A DNA stretch of 64,000 bases from Ruminococcus sp. Its GTDB lineage: Bacteria; Bacillota; Clostridia; Oscillospirales; Ruminococcaceae. Within the stretch, counting starts at the first letter, position 1. Each line of letters starts with the position of its first letter. The position numbers and the translations under genes are program-made. The stretch is from NCBI RefSeq assembly GCF_017464355.1, contig NZ_JAFUAG010000045.1:1-64000 (forward strand), in the 5' to 3' direction. This document shows positions 7,869-16,148 of this stretch, piece after piece. Under the pieces are notes generated by a model. That model saw only the letters and a list, made by a program, of their open reading frames with translations. It did not search any database and had not been told where the DNA came from.

Positions 7869-8186
7869 TTACAGATATCCACTGACCTCACTGTCCAGCA
7901 GCGAGATGAGTTCTTCGTCCATATATCCATATTCGTCCGGTATGTTCAGGCAGATGACTTTCTTGCCGCTGAGGATATGGGGATATTTCTCCCGTATCCT
8001 ACGCAGGTGTTTTTTTTCCATGCAGAAGACCATATCTGCCCACCCGATGAGCCCCTCAGTCACCTTAATGCGGGAGTTGTTCTCCGTCCCCGCCGACTTT
8101 GCCTGATGCCCGTTATAGCCGTCAAAATATTTCTCGGCTGTCAGGCTTCGCCGCTTGTTCTGGCTGCACAGGAATAATATCTTCAT
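7869..8186 (-). CDS. Low-molecular-weight protein-tyrosine-phosphatase-like protein
   Basis: 105 residues from the ATG at 8186, preceded by AAAAGGGGAAAG. The start carries the phosphatase loop: LFLCSQNKRRS, i.e. C7-X5-R13-S14. An Asp in a late IPDE segment (about residue 83) could be the general acid. At 105 residues it is shorter than the usual 140-160, matching the short COG4551-type predicted phosphatases. The substrate is unknown: phosphotyrosine protein or arsenate-like substrates are both possible for the fold. It stands alone, convergent with the SIMPL gene. Confidence 0.75.
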   Translation of the reverse strand: MKILFLCSQNKRRSLTAEKYFDGYNGHQAKSAGTENNSRIKVTEGLIGWADMVFCMEKKHLRRIREKYPHILSGKKVICLNIPDEYGYMDEELISLLDSEVSGYL

Positions 8187-8380
8187 TTTTGCTCTTTCCC
8201 CTTTTGCAGAAATTATGCTGAAATTATACCACATACTTCAATGTTCGTCAATGGTGAGATAACGGCATTCTGTGTAAATAGCTGATATCAAATTCTGAGC
8301 CATAGTATTTCTGCTGACAGTGCAGAGATAATGTGCCATGAACGTTACTGACACAATTTGTGATTTACGGAGGTGTTACA

Positions 8381-8675
8381 ATGGTCAGAAAAGCAGCCGA
8401 TGGCATTTGCACAATGCGGCTTGAGAACTGACTATGCAGAAGGCACAGAAAGTTCTCCTGTGGGCTACCTTGAGGGCATTTTCGTAAATGAAGAATATCG
8501 CAGGCACGGTCATGCAAAAGAACTCCTTTGTGCTTGTGAAAAATGGTCAAGGGAAATGGAGTGCAGTGAGTTTGCCGGTGACTGCGAGCTGAACAATGAT
8601 TACAGCTTCAACTTTCATATGGCAATGGGATTTGATAAAGCAGATAGTATAATTTGCTTCAAGAAAAGGATATAA
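8381..8675 (+). pseudogene. Decayed AAC(6')-like GNAT acetyltransferase
   Basis: From about 8409 the sequence encodes a clear C-terminal half of a GNAT enzyme of the aminoglycoside 6'-N-acetyltransferase type: EGTESSPVGYLEGIFVNEEYRRHG, with the acetyl-CoA loop RRHGHA, continuing to FHMAMGFDKADSIICFKKRI. A good start with ribosome site (GGAGGTGTTACA, ATG at 8381) opens a different frame, MVRKA, typical of GNAT N-termini. The 45 or so residues that should lie between are missing. The simplest reading is an internal deletion that also shifted the frame. A GTG at 8373 would restart the C-terminal part but would give no complete fold. Confidence 0.7.
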
Positions 8676-8682
8676 ACACAAT

Positions 8683-8712
8683 GCCCCGAAGCACTTTGCA
8701 ATGCTTCGGGGC
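8683..8712. terminator. Hairpin between acetyltransferase remnant and membrane-protein gene
   Basis: Perfect 11-bp stem GCCCCGAAGCA / TGCTTCGGGGC with an 8-base loop. Neither strand has a strong U-run after it, so it is a weak terminator candidate for the two converging units. Confidence 0.45.
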
Positions 8713-8764
8713 AAAACTTATATATCGGTATCGCTCGTACAGAAGCAGGCCTCAGCCATATCTG

Positions 8765-9079
8765 TTACGATCTTTTTTTCAGAATTTCCCTTACAGTACC
8801 TGCGGGGTCCTTTATAAGAACATATATCACCCACACCACCAGTGCCAGCACTGCAACTGATATCCCGAGAAATGTGTCGTTCACCATATCAGCAAATGCA
8901 GGGGCGAAAAACTCAGCCCTCTGCTCAGCGTATTCTACCACCGAGTCTACCAGCCACATAAGGGAAGCCCCCCAGAACATATACAGCAGCACTCCGACCT
9001 TCATCTGCCTTGCCTTAGGTGAGGTATACCATACGACCGTCGATATGACAGCTGCGATAACAGTTATAAGAAGTGTCAT
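8765..9079 (-). CDS. Small membrane protein B of the CooS operon
   Basis: 104 residues with three likely membrane segments: about 1-18 (LLITVIAAVISTVVW), 28-46 (GVLLYMFWGASLMWLVDSV) and 72-92 (GISVAVLALVVWVIYVL), and a basic C-terminus. I do not recognise the family. It overlaps the upstream gene by 4 bases (ATGA) and is the last gene of the CO dehydrogenase operon. Its role is probably tied to that enzyme, for example as a membrane anchor or electron-transfer partner, but it has no Cys or His pattern that would prove redox function. Confidence 0.65.
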   Translation of the reverse strand: MTLLITVIAAVISTVVWYTSPKARQMKVGVLLYMFWGASLMWLVDSVVEYAEQRAEFFAPAFADMVNDTFLGISVAVLALVVWVIYVLIKDPAGTVREILKKRS

Positions 9080-9456
9080 GCTGCGTCACCGGCCTTTGCA
9101 GTATCGGCCGAGGATATCTTCCCCGTCACCAGCACCAGCCCCGCCCAGACCAGTGTCACAAGCAAAGCCATGGCACTGCCCGAGGTCGCCATTTCGTGGA
9201 GCATCTCAGCGGTGTCCGCAGGGTCGTTCGCCGCGGTAAGAAAAGGGAAGAAAGGCGATATCTCACCATGCCACAGATGCTCAAAGGCCAGCAGTCCCGA
9301 GCCGCCCCACAGCATACCGTTGAGCCAGCCCAGCTTCTCAGAGAACTTTATCTTACCGTCATTTTCCGAAACTCTGTTGTTTTCCTTTTTCTTAACTATC
9401 AGCTTAACTGCCGTGGTAACTATAGCCTCAGCAGTAGGTATAAGAAAGCAAGCCAT
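9076..9456 (-). CDS. Small membrane protein A of the CooS operon
   Basis: 126 residues. A hydrophobic N-terminus (MACFLIPTAEAIVTTAV), a basic loop, an amphipathic central segment (LNGMLWGGSGLLAFEHLWHGEI) and one strong membrane helix near 93-112 (SAMALLVTLVWAGLVLVTG). It starts 15 bases after the cooS stop with GGAGGATATCAAT before the ATG, so it is translated from the same message. I do not recognise a named family. The His and Glu in the AFEHLWHGE segment could bind metal, but that is speculation. Confidence 0.65.
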   Translation of the reverse strand: MACFLIPTAEAIVTTAVKLIVKKKENNRVSENDGKIKFSEKLGWLNGMLWGGSGLLAFEHLWHGEISPFFPFLTAANDPADTAEMLHEMATSGSAMALLVTLVWAGLVLVTGKISSADTAKAGDAA

Positions 9457-9471
9457 ATTGATATCCTCCCG

Positions 9472-11577
9472 TTATTTATCCCAGCCAAGGGCTTTTCTCT
9501 TGGCCTTCATATCTGCTACTATCTTCTCGCCCAGTTTCACAGGGTCAGTGTCCACGTTCATGGAGGACCCCAGTGTTTCAAGGGTGCCGTACTTCAAAAA
9601 TTCTATAACGTTCTTCGAGCCGTATATCTGGGCTTCAACGCAGTGGTATGAGCTTATGCCGTTGAGCCTGAAGCCCAGGGCGGCGTCAATGCCCTTTTCG
9701 TTGCCCCATTCGGGGGAAGAAAATGCAAAGGGCAGTTCATAAAGCTTATGTCCCAGTGCATTGGCGATACCTGCAAATATCCCCGTGGAACGTGTGTTGT
9801 CGATACATTCGCCAACGTGCCATACAGGGGGCAGGTCAGGCTCAAGGAACTCTCTCAGGCTGTCGCCTGCCTTATCCTTGCCCGATACCGCGCAGTATCC
9901 CAGCTTCATCAGCGGGAAGGAAGCACAGCCGTTTGAGATTATCAGCACGTTGTTTTTCAGCAGAACATCTGCCACATCTATAATGCACTTTTCGTACAGA
10001 ACTTTCGGGTTGTTGCAGCCCACCATATTTACCACACCGAGAATTCGGCCGTCCTTTATAGCGTCTGCCAGGGGCTTCATGCTGCCGAAGCGCTTGTGGA
10101 TATATTCCACCGAGAAGCCCACCTCAGCCTCCACCTCGTAGGGCGGTATGTAAACGGGAATGCCCTTTCTCGCCTCAAAGCTTTCAATGGCACGGCGAAC
10201 TATCTTCTCAGCCAGTGCCTTTGTTTCGCCTATGTTCGAGTGGTGGTGGTCGTATTCATATCTTTCCGCCCCGGGAAGTCTTGCGGACTCACTGGTGGTG
10301 ACAACAGTAGTCTTGAAGCACTTTGCCACCTCCATGATAGAGGGGAAAACGTCCTGTACATCAGCTACCCACAGGTCAAGGGCACCTGTGCCCAGCACCA
10401 GCTCAGCCGATACCGCATTTGAAAGGGGCACTACCCCAGCATATCTGTACATGGCCGAAAGTCCCGAGCAGCATATGCCGTAGAACCTTATGCCCTTGGC
10501 ACCCTTTGACTTTGCCAGCTCTATGAGGTCTTCACGCTTGCCTGCCTCAACTATCTGGCTTACCAGCAGGGGGAGATGTCCGTGTACTGCAATGTTGACA
10601 TAGCCCTTTTCAAGAGCGCCGATATTTACCTTTGAAGTCACTCTGTCGCCCACACCGAACAGGCTGTCCGTTGCGATAGAAGCTCCCACAACTCCGGAGA
10701 AAGTGAAAGCCAGCCCGCACCGCAGGAACTGCTGCATTACCGAGCGCCAGTCGCCGTCGGTGGCACAGCCCGACTTGTGATAAGCTTCAAAAACCTCGTG
10801 ATAAGCGCTTATGGGCAGTATATCCAGCTCTTTCCAGATCTTCTGCCTTTCAGGCAACGCACAGGCAGAGATCGTCTTGTACTCATCGGGAACTGTCCGT
10901 GAAAGGTCTTCCAGCAGTGCATCTGCCAGATCCCTTGCCACGTTTTTCAGCTGACGGTTCTTCTGCTTTATGCCGAAGGCTTCTGCTGTAGCCCTTATCT
11001 TCTGCTCACCGAGTATAGGCACATCAAGCTTGCCCTCAGCCGCCCATTTCAGCGCAAGCATGACTTCTCTTGCGTGCATACCGTGCTGTGCCGCACCTGC
11101 CGCTGCCGAGCGCAGCAGGTTTCTCGCAACGATGAGGTCTGCATCAGCCCCGCAGACGCCCCTGGGCGCCTTGGCAGTTATGCGGCAGGGACCCATGTTG
11201 CAGATCTTGCAGCATATGCCCGCCAGCCCGAAATTACACTGGGGCTTCTGCTTGTCAAAGCGGTCAAAGGCAGTGTCTATGCCCAGTTGTTCCATTCTAA
11301 GCAGCATCTCCCTGACAGCAGGGTCGGGGGTCTGCTCGATGACGTCCTGCTTTGTGGGGAAAGTCTTGCGGTACTCAGATACCGCATTCATGTAATCCTT
11401 TATAAATGCCTGCGGGTCATCAGCCTCGCCCTCGCCGTGGCTCGCTTTCAGTATAACGGTGGGAACGCCGTGTTCGTCAAAACCGATTATATTCCTGTGT
11501 GAATGGATATGTGCGGGTCCATGGTCTTCTTCATGGTGATGGTGGTGATGTTCATGCTCGTGTTCATGCTTGCTCAT
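9472..11577 (-). CDS. cooS: Anaerobic carbon-monoxide dehydrogenase catalytic subunit (CooS-like) with altered C-cluster
   Basis: 701 residues, the usual family length plus a His-rich N-terminal tail (residues 4-27, 13 His), which may bind nickel. D- and B-cluster cysteines are present: C114-X7-C122, then C123, C126, C131 and C142. C-cluster candidates: H334 (VHGHLP), C369/C370 (GICCSG), C521 (VGCNNPK), C551 (SNGCAS), C591 (VGECIDNTR); the catalytic-type Lys is K628. The segment that in typical enzymes reads DVQCxMPS is DVQDVFPS here, so one C-cluster cysteine appears to be Asp409. CO oxidation (CO + H2O to CO2 + 2e- + 2H+) may therefore be changed or lost. No acetyl-CoA synthase or hydrogenase genes lie nearby; two membrane proteins follow and an ABC transporter precedes it. 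Confidence 0.85.
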   Translation of the reverse strand: MSKHEHEHEHHHHHHEEDHGPAHIHSHRNIIGFDEHGVPTVILKASHGEGEADDPQAFIKDYMNAVSEYRKTFPTKQDVIEQTPDPAVREMLLRMEQLGIDTAFDRFDKQKPQCNFGLAGICCKICNMGPCRITAKAPRGVCGADADLIVARNLLRSAAAGAAQHGMHAREVMLALKWAAEGKLDVPILGEQKIRATAEAFGIKQKNRQLKNVARDLADALLEDLSRTVPDEYKTISACALPERQKIWKELDILPISAYHEVFEAYHKSGCATDGDWRSVMQQFLRCGLAFTFSGVVGASIATDSLFGVGDRVTSKVNIGALEKGYVNIAVHGHLPLLVSQIVEAGKREDLIELAKSKGAKGIRFYGICCSGLSAMYRYAGVVPLSNAVSAELVLGTGALDLWVADVQDVFPSIMEVAKCFKTTVVTTSESARLPGAERYEYDHHHSNIGETKALAEKIVRRAIESFEARKGIPVYIPPYEVEAEVGFSVEYIHKRFGSMKPLADAIKDGRILGVVNMVGCNNPKVLYEKCIIDVADVLLKNNVLIISNGCASFPLMKLGYCAVSGKDKAGDSLREFLEPDLPPVWHVGECIDNTRSTGIFAGIANALGHKLYELPFAFSSPEWGNEKGIDAALGFRLNGISSYHCVEAQIYGSKNVIEFLKYGTLETLGSSMNVDTDPVKLGEKIVADMKAKRKALGWDK

Positions 11578-11643
11578 TGATATCAGCTCCTGATCTGCAT
11601 TTTTTCTTCCTTGTTTTCAAAGACTTCTTCATAAGTTAACCAT

Positions 11644-11672
11644 ATTATACTACTTCTCTAGGAATATTGCAA
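11644..11672 (-). promoter_or_regulatory. cooS promoter with palindromic -35 region
   Basis: Minus-strand -35 TTGCAA (11672-11667), 17-bp spacer, -10 TATAAT (11649-11644). The -35 box is the centre of a perfect 12-bp palindrome ATATTGCAATAT at 11664-11675, a possible regulator site. The promoter lies in the 145-base gap between the ABC ATPase gene and cooS, so cooS can be transcribed separately from the transporter. Confidence 0.65.
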
Positions 11673-11722
11673 TATAGCTTTATAAATCTTATAGGAATTG
11701 TAGGAGTTTGTTCACAAAAAAA

Positions 11723-12493
11723 TCATATATTGTATTCGATGTAGTCATCGACTTTCATGTTGAAAAGCTCGAATATCTTGTCGCGCACATAAAGAAAATC
11801 GTCGTTCGTCCTGTCACGGTGAGAACCCAGGGGCACCTTGACAATGCTTTTGATCCGCCCGGGGTCGGCCATCATAACAACTATCCTGTCCGCAAGAAAT
11901 ACCGCTTCTTCGATATCGTGGGTAACAAATATGATAGTCTTCTTTTCCTCACGGGATATGCGCAGTATGTCCTCCTGCAGCTTCATGCGGGTGATAGCGT
12001 CAAGGGCGCCGAAAGGTTCGTCCATAAAAACAATGTCGGGGTCAACGGCCAGACCTCTTGCTATGGCTACACGCTGCTGCTGTCCGCCCGAAAGCTGCCT
12101 TGGGTAGCGCTTTTCATAACCCGAAAGCCCCACAAGTTCAAGGTATTTCTTTGCGGTCTGCTCCCGTTCCTCTTTGGGGACTTTCTTTGACTCCAGCCCC
12201 AGCTCCACATTTTTCAGCACGTTCCTCCAGGGCAGCAGGCCGTAGTTCTGGAAAATGGTTATGTTGTTTATCGAGGGTTCAGTGACTTCCTTGCCGTCTA
12301 TCTTAACGCTGCCGCTGTTTACTCTCTCAAAGCCTGCAAGGGCATTGAGCAGGGTGCTTTTGCCGCAGCCCGAGGGTCCCAGCAGGCAAATGAACTCGCC
12401 CTTTTCAATATCAAGCGAAACATGGTCAAGGGCGATGAATTCCTTTCCCTCCTGCACAAAGTTCTTGCAGGCATCTTTAACTTCAATGTACAT
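11723..12493 (-). CDS. ABC transporter ATPase, SsuB/TauB type
   Basis: 256 residues. Walker A GPSGCGKS (about 39-46), signature LSGGQQQR, Walker B with DPDIVFMDEP, and a late switch His (VTHDIEE). It belongs to the nitrate/sulfonate/taurine family of import ATPases. Its ATG overlaps the permease stop by one base (TGATG), so the two are coupled. Neighbouring permease and lipoprotein complete an importer whose substrate is not evident. Confidence 0.9.
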   Translation of the reverse strand: MYIEVKDACKNFVQEGKEFIALDHVSLDIEKGEFICLLGPSGCGKSTLLNALAGFERVNSGSVKIDGKEVTEPSINNITIFQNYGLLPWRNVLKNVELGLESKKVPKEEREQTAKKYLELVGLSGYEKRYPRQLSGGQQQRVAIARGLAVDPDIVFMDEPFGALDAITRMKLQEDILRISREEKKTIIFVTHDIEEAVFLADRIVVMMADPGRIKSIVKVPLGSHRDRTNDDFLYVRDKIFELFNMKVDDYIEYNI

Positions 12494-13257
12494 CAGTTCG
12501 CACCTCCCCAGGACTTAAGTATGGCTTTTTCCGCCAGCTTCAGCAGGCCGTCAAGTATTATGCCTATGACACCTATTACAAGTATGGTCGCAAGAAGTAT
12601 GTCAGCGCGGATATTGTTTCTTGCATCTATTATCTGGTAGCCAAGCCCCGACTGCGCACCTACCATTTCGCCTGCCACCAGGAATATCCATGCGGTGCCC
12701 AGCGCTAAATGAATGCCGTTGGCTATCTGGGGGAAAGCCGCAGGGAATATGACTTTCCATGTCAGCGCAGGCTGCTTTATGCCGAAATTCTTTGAAACTT
12801 TCAGGTATATGGGGTCGATGTTCGAGACCGCTGCAACGGTGGAAAGCAGCACAGGGAAAAAGGCGGCGATGAAGATTATTACCACAGCAGGTATATCACC
12901 TATACCGAAAAGCAGCACGATAAAAGGCATCCACGCAGTAGGGGAGATAGGCCTCAGCAGCTGAACGGCGGGGTTTATGTACTTGAACACATTGGGAAGT
13001 CTTCCCAATATCAGCCCCAGTGTGACCGCAACTATCACCGAGCTGAAATACCCCACAGCAAAGCGCCCCATACTGGTACCTATATTCTCAAAAAGCACAC
13101 CACTGTCTGTCATTTCCAACAGGGCATCAAAGGCCATTTTAGGTGATGGAAACAGCGCCTTGTCGTAACTGCTGACCCAGAACAGAAGCTGCCATATAAG
13201 TATGAGTATCGCAATGGATATCACAGCATTTTTCAGGGAAAGGATCTTCTTCATCAT
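12493..13257 (-). CDS. ABC transporter permease, SsuC/TauC type
   Basis: About 254 residues with six likely membrane helices. The EAA-type loop that contacts the ATPase is in the central region (PIYLKVSKNFGIKQPALTWKV). The ATG at 13257 is preferred because AAGG lies 7 bases upstream; a GTG at 13263 and an ATG at 13254 are alternatives. The start is 12 bases after the binding-protein stop. Transports with the neighbouring ATPase and lipoprotein. Confidence 0.9.
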   Translation of the reverse strand: MMKKILSLKNAVISIAILILIWQLLFWVSSYDKALFPSPKMAFDALLEMTDSGVLFENIGTSMGRFAVGYFSSVIVAVTLGLILGRLPNVFKYINPAVQLLRPISPTAWMPFIVLLFGIGDIPAVVIIFIAAFFPVLLSTVAAVSNIDPIYLKVSKNFGIKQPALTWKVIFPAAFPQIANGIHLALGTAWIFLVAGEMVGAQSGLGYQIIDARNNIRADILLATILVIGVIGIILDGLLKLAEKAILKSWGGAN

Positions 13258-13269
13258 TATCACGCCTTA

Positions 13270-14193
13270 TCAAAAATCATTCTTCACAAAGTCTTCGTAA
13301 GCAGGAGGTGCATCGGAAAGACCGTAGTCTTTTACTTTTTCCACCAGCTGTGCATAGGTCTCCTCGGTTATGTCAAGGTCATTGTAGGATATCCACTGCA
13401 GTGATATATCCAGCACCTCATCGGTCTGGCTCAGGTATTTCTTAGCGACTTCCTTTGCCTTTTCCTTGTCCAGCTCGTTTCCTGCTTTCTTGTAGTTCTC
13501 AACGAAGTTCTTTGCATCATCGGGGCGCTCGTCGATGAACTTGTCTGTCAGCACCAGCCCGCAGCAGAGGGAGTCTTTCCAGAGTTCCTCAGAGCTGAAC
13601 AGAACTTTACCTGCCCCGAGGGAAACACCCATTGCCCCGAAAGGTTCTGCCACACAGTAACCGTCTATCTGGCCACTTGCCAGTGCAGAGGGCATCTCGG
13701 TGGGCGCAAGCTCGGTAACGGTCACGTCATCTATGGTAAGCCCCGCAGTGCCGAGGGCGTCGTTTAAGAGAATGTTGTGGGAGGACTGCCTGTGGGGTAT
13801 GGCAAAGGTCTTGCCCTTAAGGTCAGCGGCCGACTCTATGTCGTTCGACACTATAATGACGTTGCCGTCTCTGTGTCCCAGTGCCACAGCTTTCAGGCCG
13901 ATACCCTCCTGCTTTGACTTCATAGCCAGCTCTATGAGAACAGAAGCACCGTCAACTCTGTTTGAATTCAGCGCGTCCAGCAGCTCAGACCATGAGCCGT
14001 ATTTTACCAGCTCAACTTTCAGCCCCGATTGCTTTTCCAACTCCTCAGCCTCTTCAAGAACTGCCAGAGAATGGGTTATGGGCAGGTAGGCTATTTTTAC
14101 TGTATCATCGCCGCCTTTGTCAGCTTTTCCGCAGGATACCGCAGAAAATGCAAGGCTCAGTGCAAGGGCAAGGGAAATTATCTTTTTCTTCAT
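13270..14193 (-). CDS. Lipoprotein substrate-binding protein, SsuA/NMT1 type
   Basis: 307 residues with a lipoprotein signal; the lipobox ends at Cys21 (AVSC). The mature part has the NMT1/SsuA pattern: VKIAYLPITHSLAVL at the start, GKTFAIPHRQSSHN in the phosphate-loop-like region, and LASGQIDGYCVAEPF for the hinge. Family members bind sulfonates, nitrate, bicarbonate or pyrimidine precursors. It is the first gene of a three-gene importer directly upstream of cooS, which hints that the cargo has to do with the CODH-like enzyme, but this is only a neighbourhood argument. Confidence 0.85.
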   Translation of the reverse strand: MKKKIISLALALSLAFSAVSCGKADKGGDDTVKIAYLPITHSLAVLEEAEELEKQSGLKVELVKYGSWSELLDALNSNRVDGASVLIELAMKSKQEGIGLKAVALGHRDGNVIIVSNDIESAADLKGKTFAIPHRQSSHNILLNDALGTAGLTIDDVTVTELAPTEMPSALASGQIDGYCVAEPFGAMGVSLGAGKVLFSSEELWKDSLCCGLVLTDKFIDERPDDAKNFVENYKKAGNELDKEKAKEVAKKYLSQTDEVLDISLQWISYNDLDITEETYAQLVEKVKDYGLSDAPPAYEDFVKNDF

Positions 14194-14217
14194 GTATATT
14201 ACTTCCTTTCATGTAAG

Positions 14218-14240
14218 GGAAATATCTATCATATATTTCC
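14218..14240. promoter_or_regulatory. Inverted repeat in the transporter leader
   Basis: GGAAATAT (14218-14225) and ATATTTCC (14233-14240) with a 7-base centre. It sits between the promoter at 14261-14289 and the start codon at 14193, downstream of the transcription start, a repressor-type position. Confidence 0.4.
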
Positions 14241-14260
14241 TATCGTTTTAGTATGTATTT

Positions 14261-14289
14261 ACTATACCAAAAAATAAGCTCCCTGTCAA
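14261..14289 (-). promoter_or_regulatory. Promoter of the ABC importer operon
   Basis: Minus-strand -35 TTGACA (14289-14284), 17-bp spacer, -10 TATAGT (14266-14261). It drives the binding-protein, permease and ATPase genes. The 311-base gap at 14194-14504 holds this promoter, the inverted repeat at 14218-14240 and the divergent promoter at 14432-14460; no gene is seen. Confidence 0.75.
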
Positions 14290-14431
14290 GGGAACAGCAG
14301 TGTGCTTTCTGTAAAATCAGATAAGCAACTACAATTATCTCACCATATCCTAGCGTTATTGTAGGAATTGTACAAATGCAGCTTCCTGATAAACCTTTAC
14401 AGAAAATTCCCACCCTTGGGGAAGATACTCA

Positions 14432-14460
14432 TTGTCAAAACCCGCCCGATGTGGTATAAT
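14432..14460 (+). promoter_or_regulatory. Promoter of the two-component/ABC exporter operon
   Basis: -35 TTGTCA (14432-14437), 17-bp spacer, -10 TATAAT (14455-14460), 44 bases before the response-regulator ATG. Confidence 0.75.
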
Positions 14461-14504
14461 TATATTTGTTATTATTTTTCTACCCGTGAAAGGAACAGCA
14501 GAAA

Positions 14505-15176
14505 ATGAACAGGATACTTATAATAGAAGACGACGATGACCTCCGTGAGGGGCTGACATTTTCCCTGGGGGCTGAGGGCTGTGAGGTAATATCCGCCCCG
14601 AATGCCGCTGAGGGCATGGCGGCTTTCACAGAAAAGCGTCCCGACCTCGTCATACTTGACTGCAATCTCCCTGACGGCAACGGCTTCGAGATATGCGGCG
14701 AGATGAAAAAGCAAAGCAGTGCGGCCATAATAATGCTCACCGCCCGTGATACCGAGCTTGATGAGGTAAAAGCCCTTGAACTTGGCATGGACGATTTCAT
14801 GAGCAAGCCCTTTTCTCTGGCCGTGCTGAAAGCCAGGATAAAAAGGCTCCTGCGGAAAAGTGACGAGAACGACAAGATGATATCGGGGAACATCACCCTT
14901 GACCGCACAGCCTGCAAGGTCTGCAAAAACGGTGAGCAGGTGGAGCTTAGCAAGGTGGAATACCAGCTGCTATCCTACCTTATGTATAATGAGGGCGCAG
15001 TGCTTTCAAAGGAGCAGATACTTCAGCACGTCTGGGACAGCCACGGTAATTTCGTTGACGAGAACACTTTGCAGGTCAACGTGCGCAGGCTCCGTGCAAA
15101 GCTGGAGGACGACCCTAAGTCCCCGACAAGATTAGTCACCGTTTACGGCATAGGCTATATCTGGAAGAAGGTGTAG
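14505..15176 (+). CDS. OmpR-family response regulator
   Basis: 223 residues. Receiver domain at 1-118 with the acidic pair at 9-11, phosphoacceptor Asp52 (VILDCNLPDGNGFE), Thr in MLTARD and Lys in SKPF. C-terminal winged helix at about 128-223 (VEYQLLSYLMYNEGAVLSKE, then VNVRRLRAKLE). It is followed 4 bases later by its histidine kinase and then by an ABC exporter, a Firmicute layout used for antimicrobial-peptide sensing and export. The signal is unknown. Confidence 0.92.
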   Translation: MNRILIIEDDDDLREGLTFSLGAEGCEVISAPNAAEGMAAFTEKRPDLVILDCNLPDGNGFEICGEMKKQSSAAIIMLTARDTELDEVKALELGMDDFMSKPFSLAVLKARIKRLLRKSDENDKMISGNITLDRTACKVCKNGEQVELSKVEYQLLSYLMYNEGAVLSKEQILQHVWDSHGNFVDENTLQVNVRRLRAKLEDDPKSPTRLVTVYGIGYIWKKV

Positions 15177-15180
15177 CCTG

Positions 15181-16089
15181 ATGACCTGGTTATTTGCGCT
15201 GATAGCCGCCGCCGCAGTTATCTTCGCGTTTTATGAGCGCCGCAGGAGAAAACAACTTTTCTCCGTGACTGACATGATGCTGGAGCAGATGCTCAACAGG
15301 GAAAAGATATCAGTTTCCGCCATACGTGAGGGCGAGCTTTCTGCGGTGGCCGACAAACTCATGCGCCTGCAGGAACGCTCCGAGGGAGAGCTTGCCCGCA
15401 CCCTGGAAGAAAAAGAACAGCTCAACCGCCGTATATCGGATATGTCCCACCAGCTTAAAACACCACTCAGCAGTGTTATAATGTACAGCGACCTGCTGCA
15501 GGGCGAGGCTTCCCCCGAAAAGAAAGCCCACTTCGCAGAGCGCATGAAAGTCCAGCTGGACAAGCTTGACTGGCTGCTGGGCTCAATGTTCAAGATGATA
15601 GGCCTTGAACAGAATGCTATCCATATCGAGCCTGAGTATCTTCCAATACGGGATACCCTGTTGTCAGCCATAAACAGCACCTACGACAAGCTGGAGAAAA
15701 AGCAGATGAACGTCATCACCCTGCCTTTTGAGGACATTAAACTCCTCCACGACCGCAAATGGACGGCAGAGGTATTTGTAAATATCATCGAGAATGCAGT
15801 AAAGTATTCACAGCAGGAAAGCACCATTGAGATAGCAGTGCGTCCCTATGAGCTTTTTACTGAGATAGAATTCCGTGACAGCGGCATGGGCATACGGGCA
15901 GAAGAACTCACTGAGATATTCAAGCGCTTTTATAGGAGCAAAGATGTGGAAAACCTGGAAGGTTCGGGTATAGGGCTGTATCTTTCAAGGCTGATACTTG
16001 AACAGGAAAAGGGCAGTATCACTGTCAAGTCGGAATACGGCAAAGGCAGCAGCTTTTCGGTCTTCTTACAAAACTGTCAGGATCTTTAG
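15181..16089 (+). CDS. Sensor histidine kinase, short, intramembrane-sensing style
   Basis: 302 residues with a single hydrophobic segment at the start (2-17) and no extracellular domain. DHp box with DMSHQLKTPLSS, N box NIIENAVKYS, G boxes RDSGMGI and GSGIGLYL. Kinases this short next to FtsX-type ABC genes commonly sense peptide antibiotics through the transporter rather than directly. Partner of the regulator 4 bases upstream. Confidence 0.9.
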   Translation: MTWLFALIAAAAVIFAFYERRRRKQLFSVTDMMLEQMLNREKISVSAIREGELSAVADKLMRLQERSEGELARTLEEKEQLNRRISDMSHQLKTPLSSVIMYSDLLQGEASPEKKAHFAERMKVQLDKLDWLLGSMFKMIGLEQNAIHIEPEYLPIRDTLLSAINSTYDKLEKKQMNVITLPFEDIKLLHDRKWTAEVFVNIIENAVKYSQQESTIEIAVRPYELFTEIEFRDSGMGIRAEELTEIFKRFYRSKDVENLEGSGIGLYLSRLILEQEKGSITVKSEYGKGSSFSVFLQNCQDL

Positions 16090-16148
16090 GCGTTTTTGTC
16101 AGCGTGATGAAAGATTTGCTTGTTATACTGATAAGCGAGGTGATAAAG

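Noticed and set aside
11664-11675. Shared TTGCAA regulon of cooS, GH5 and pgi
   Set aside because: The shared hexamer is part of the -35 box in each case and only cooS has the full 12-bp palindrome; likely a promoter variant, not a regulon.
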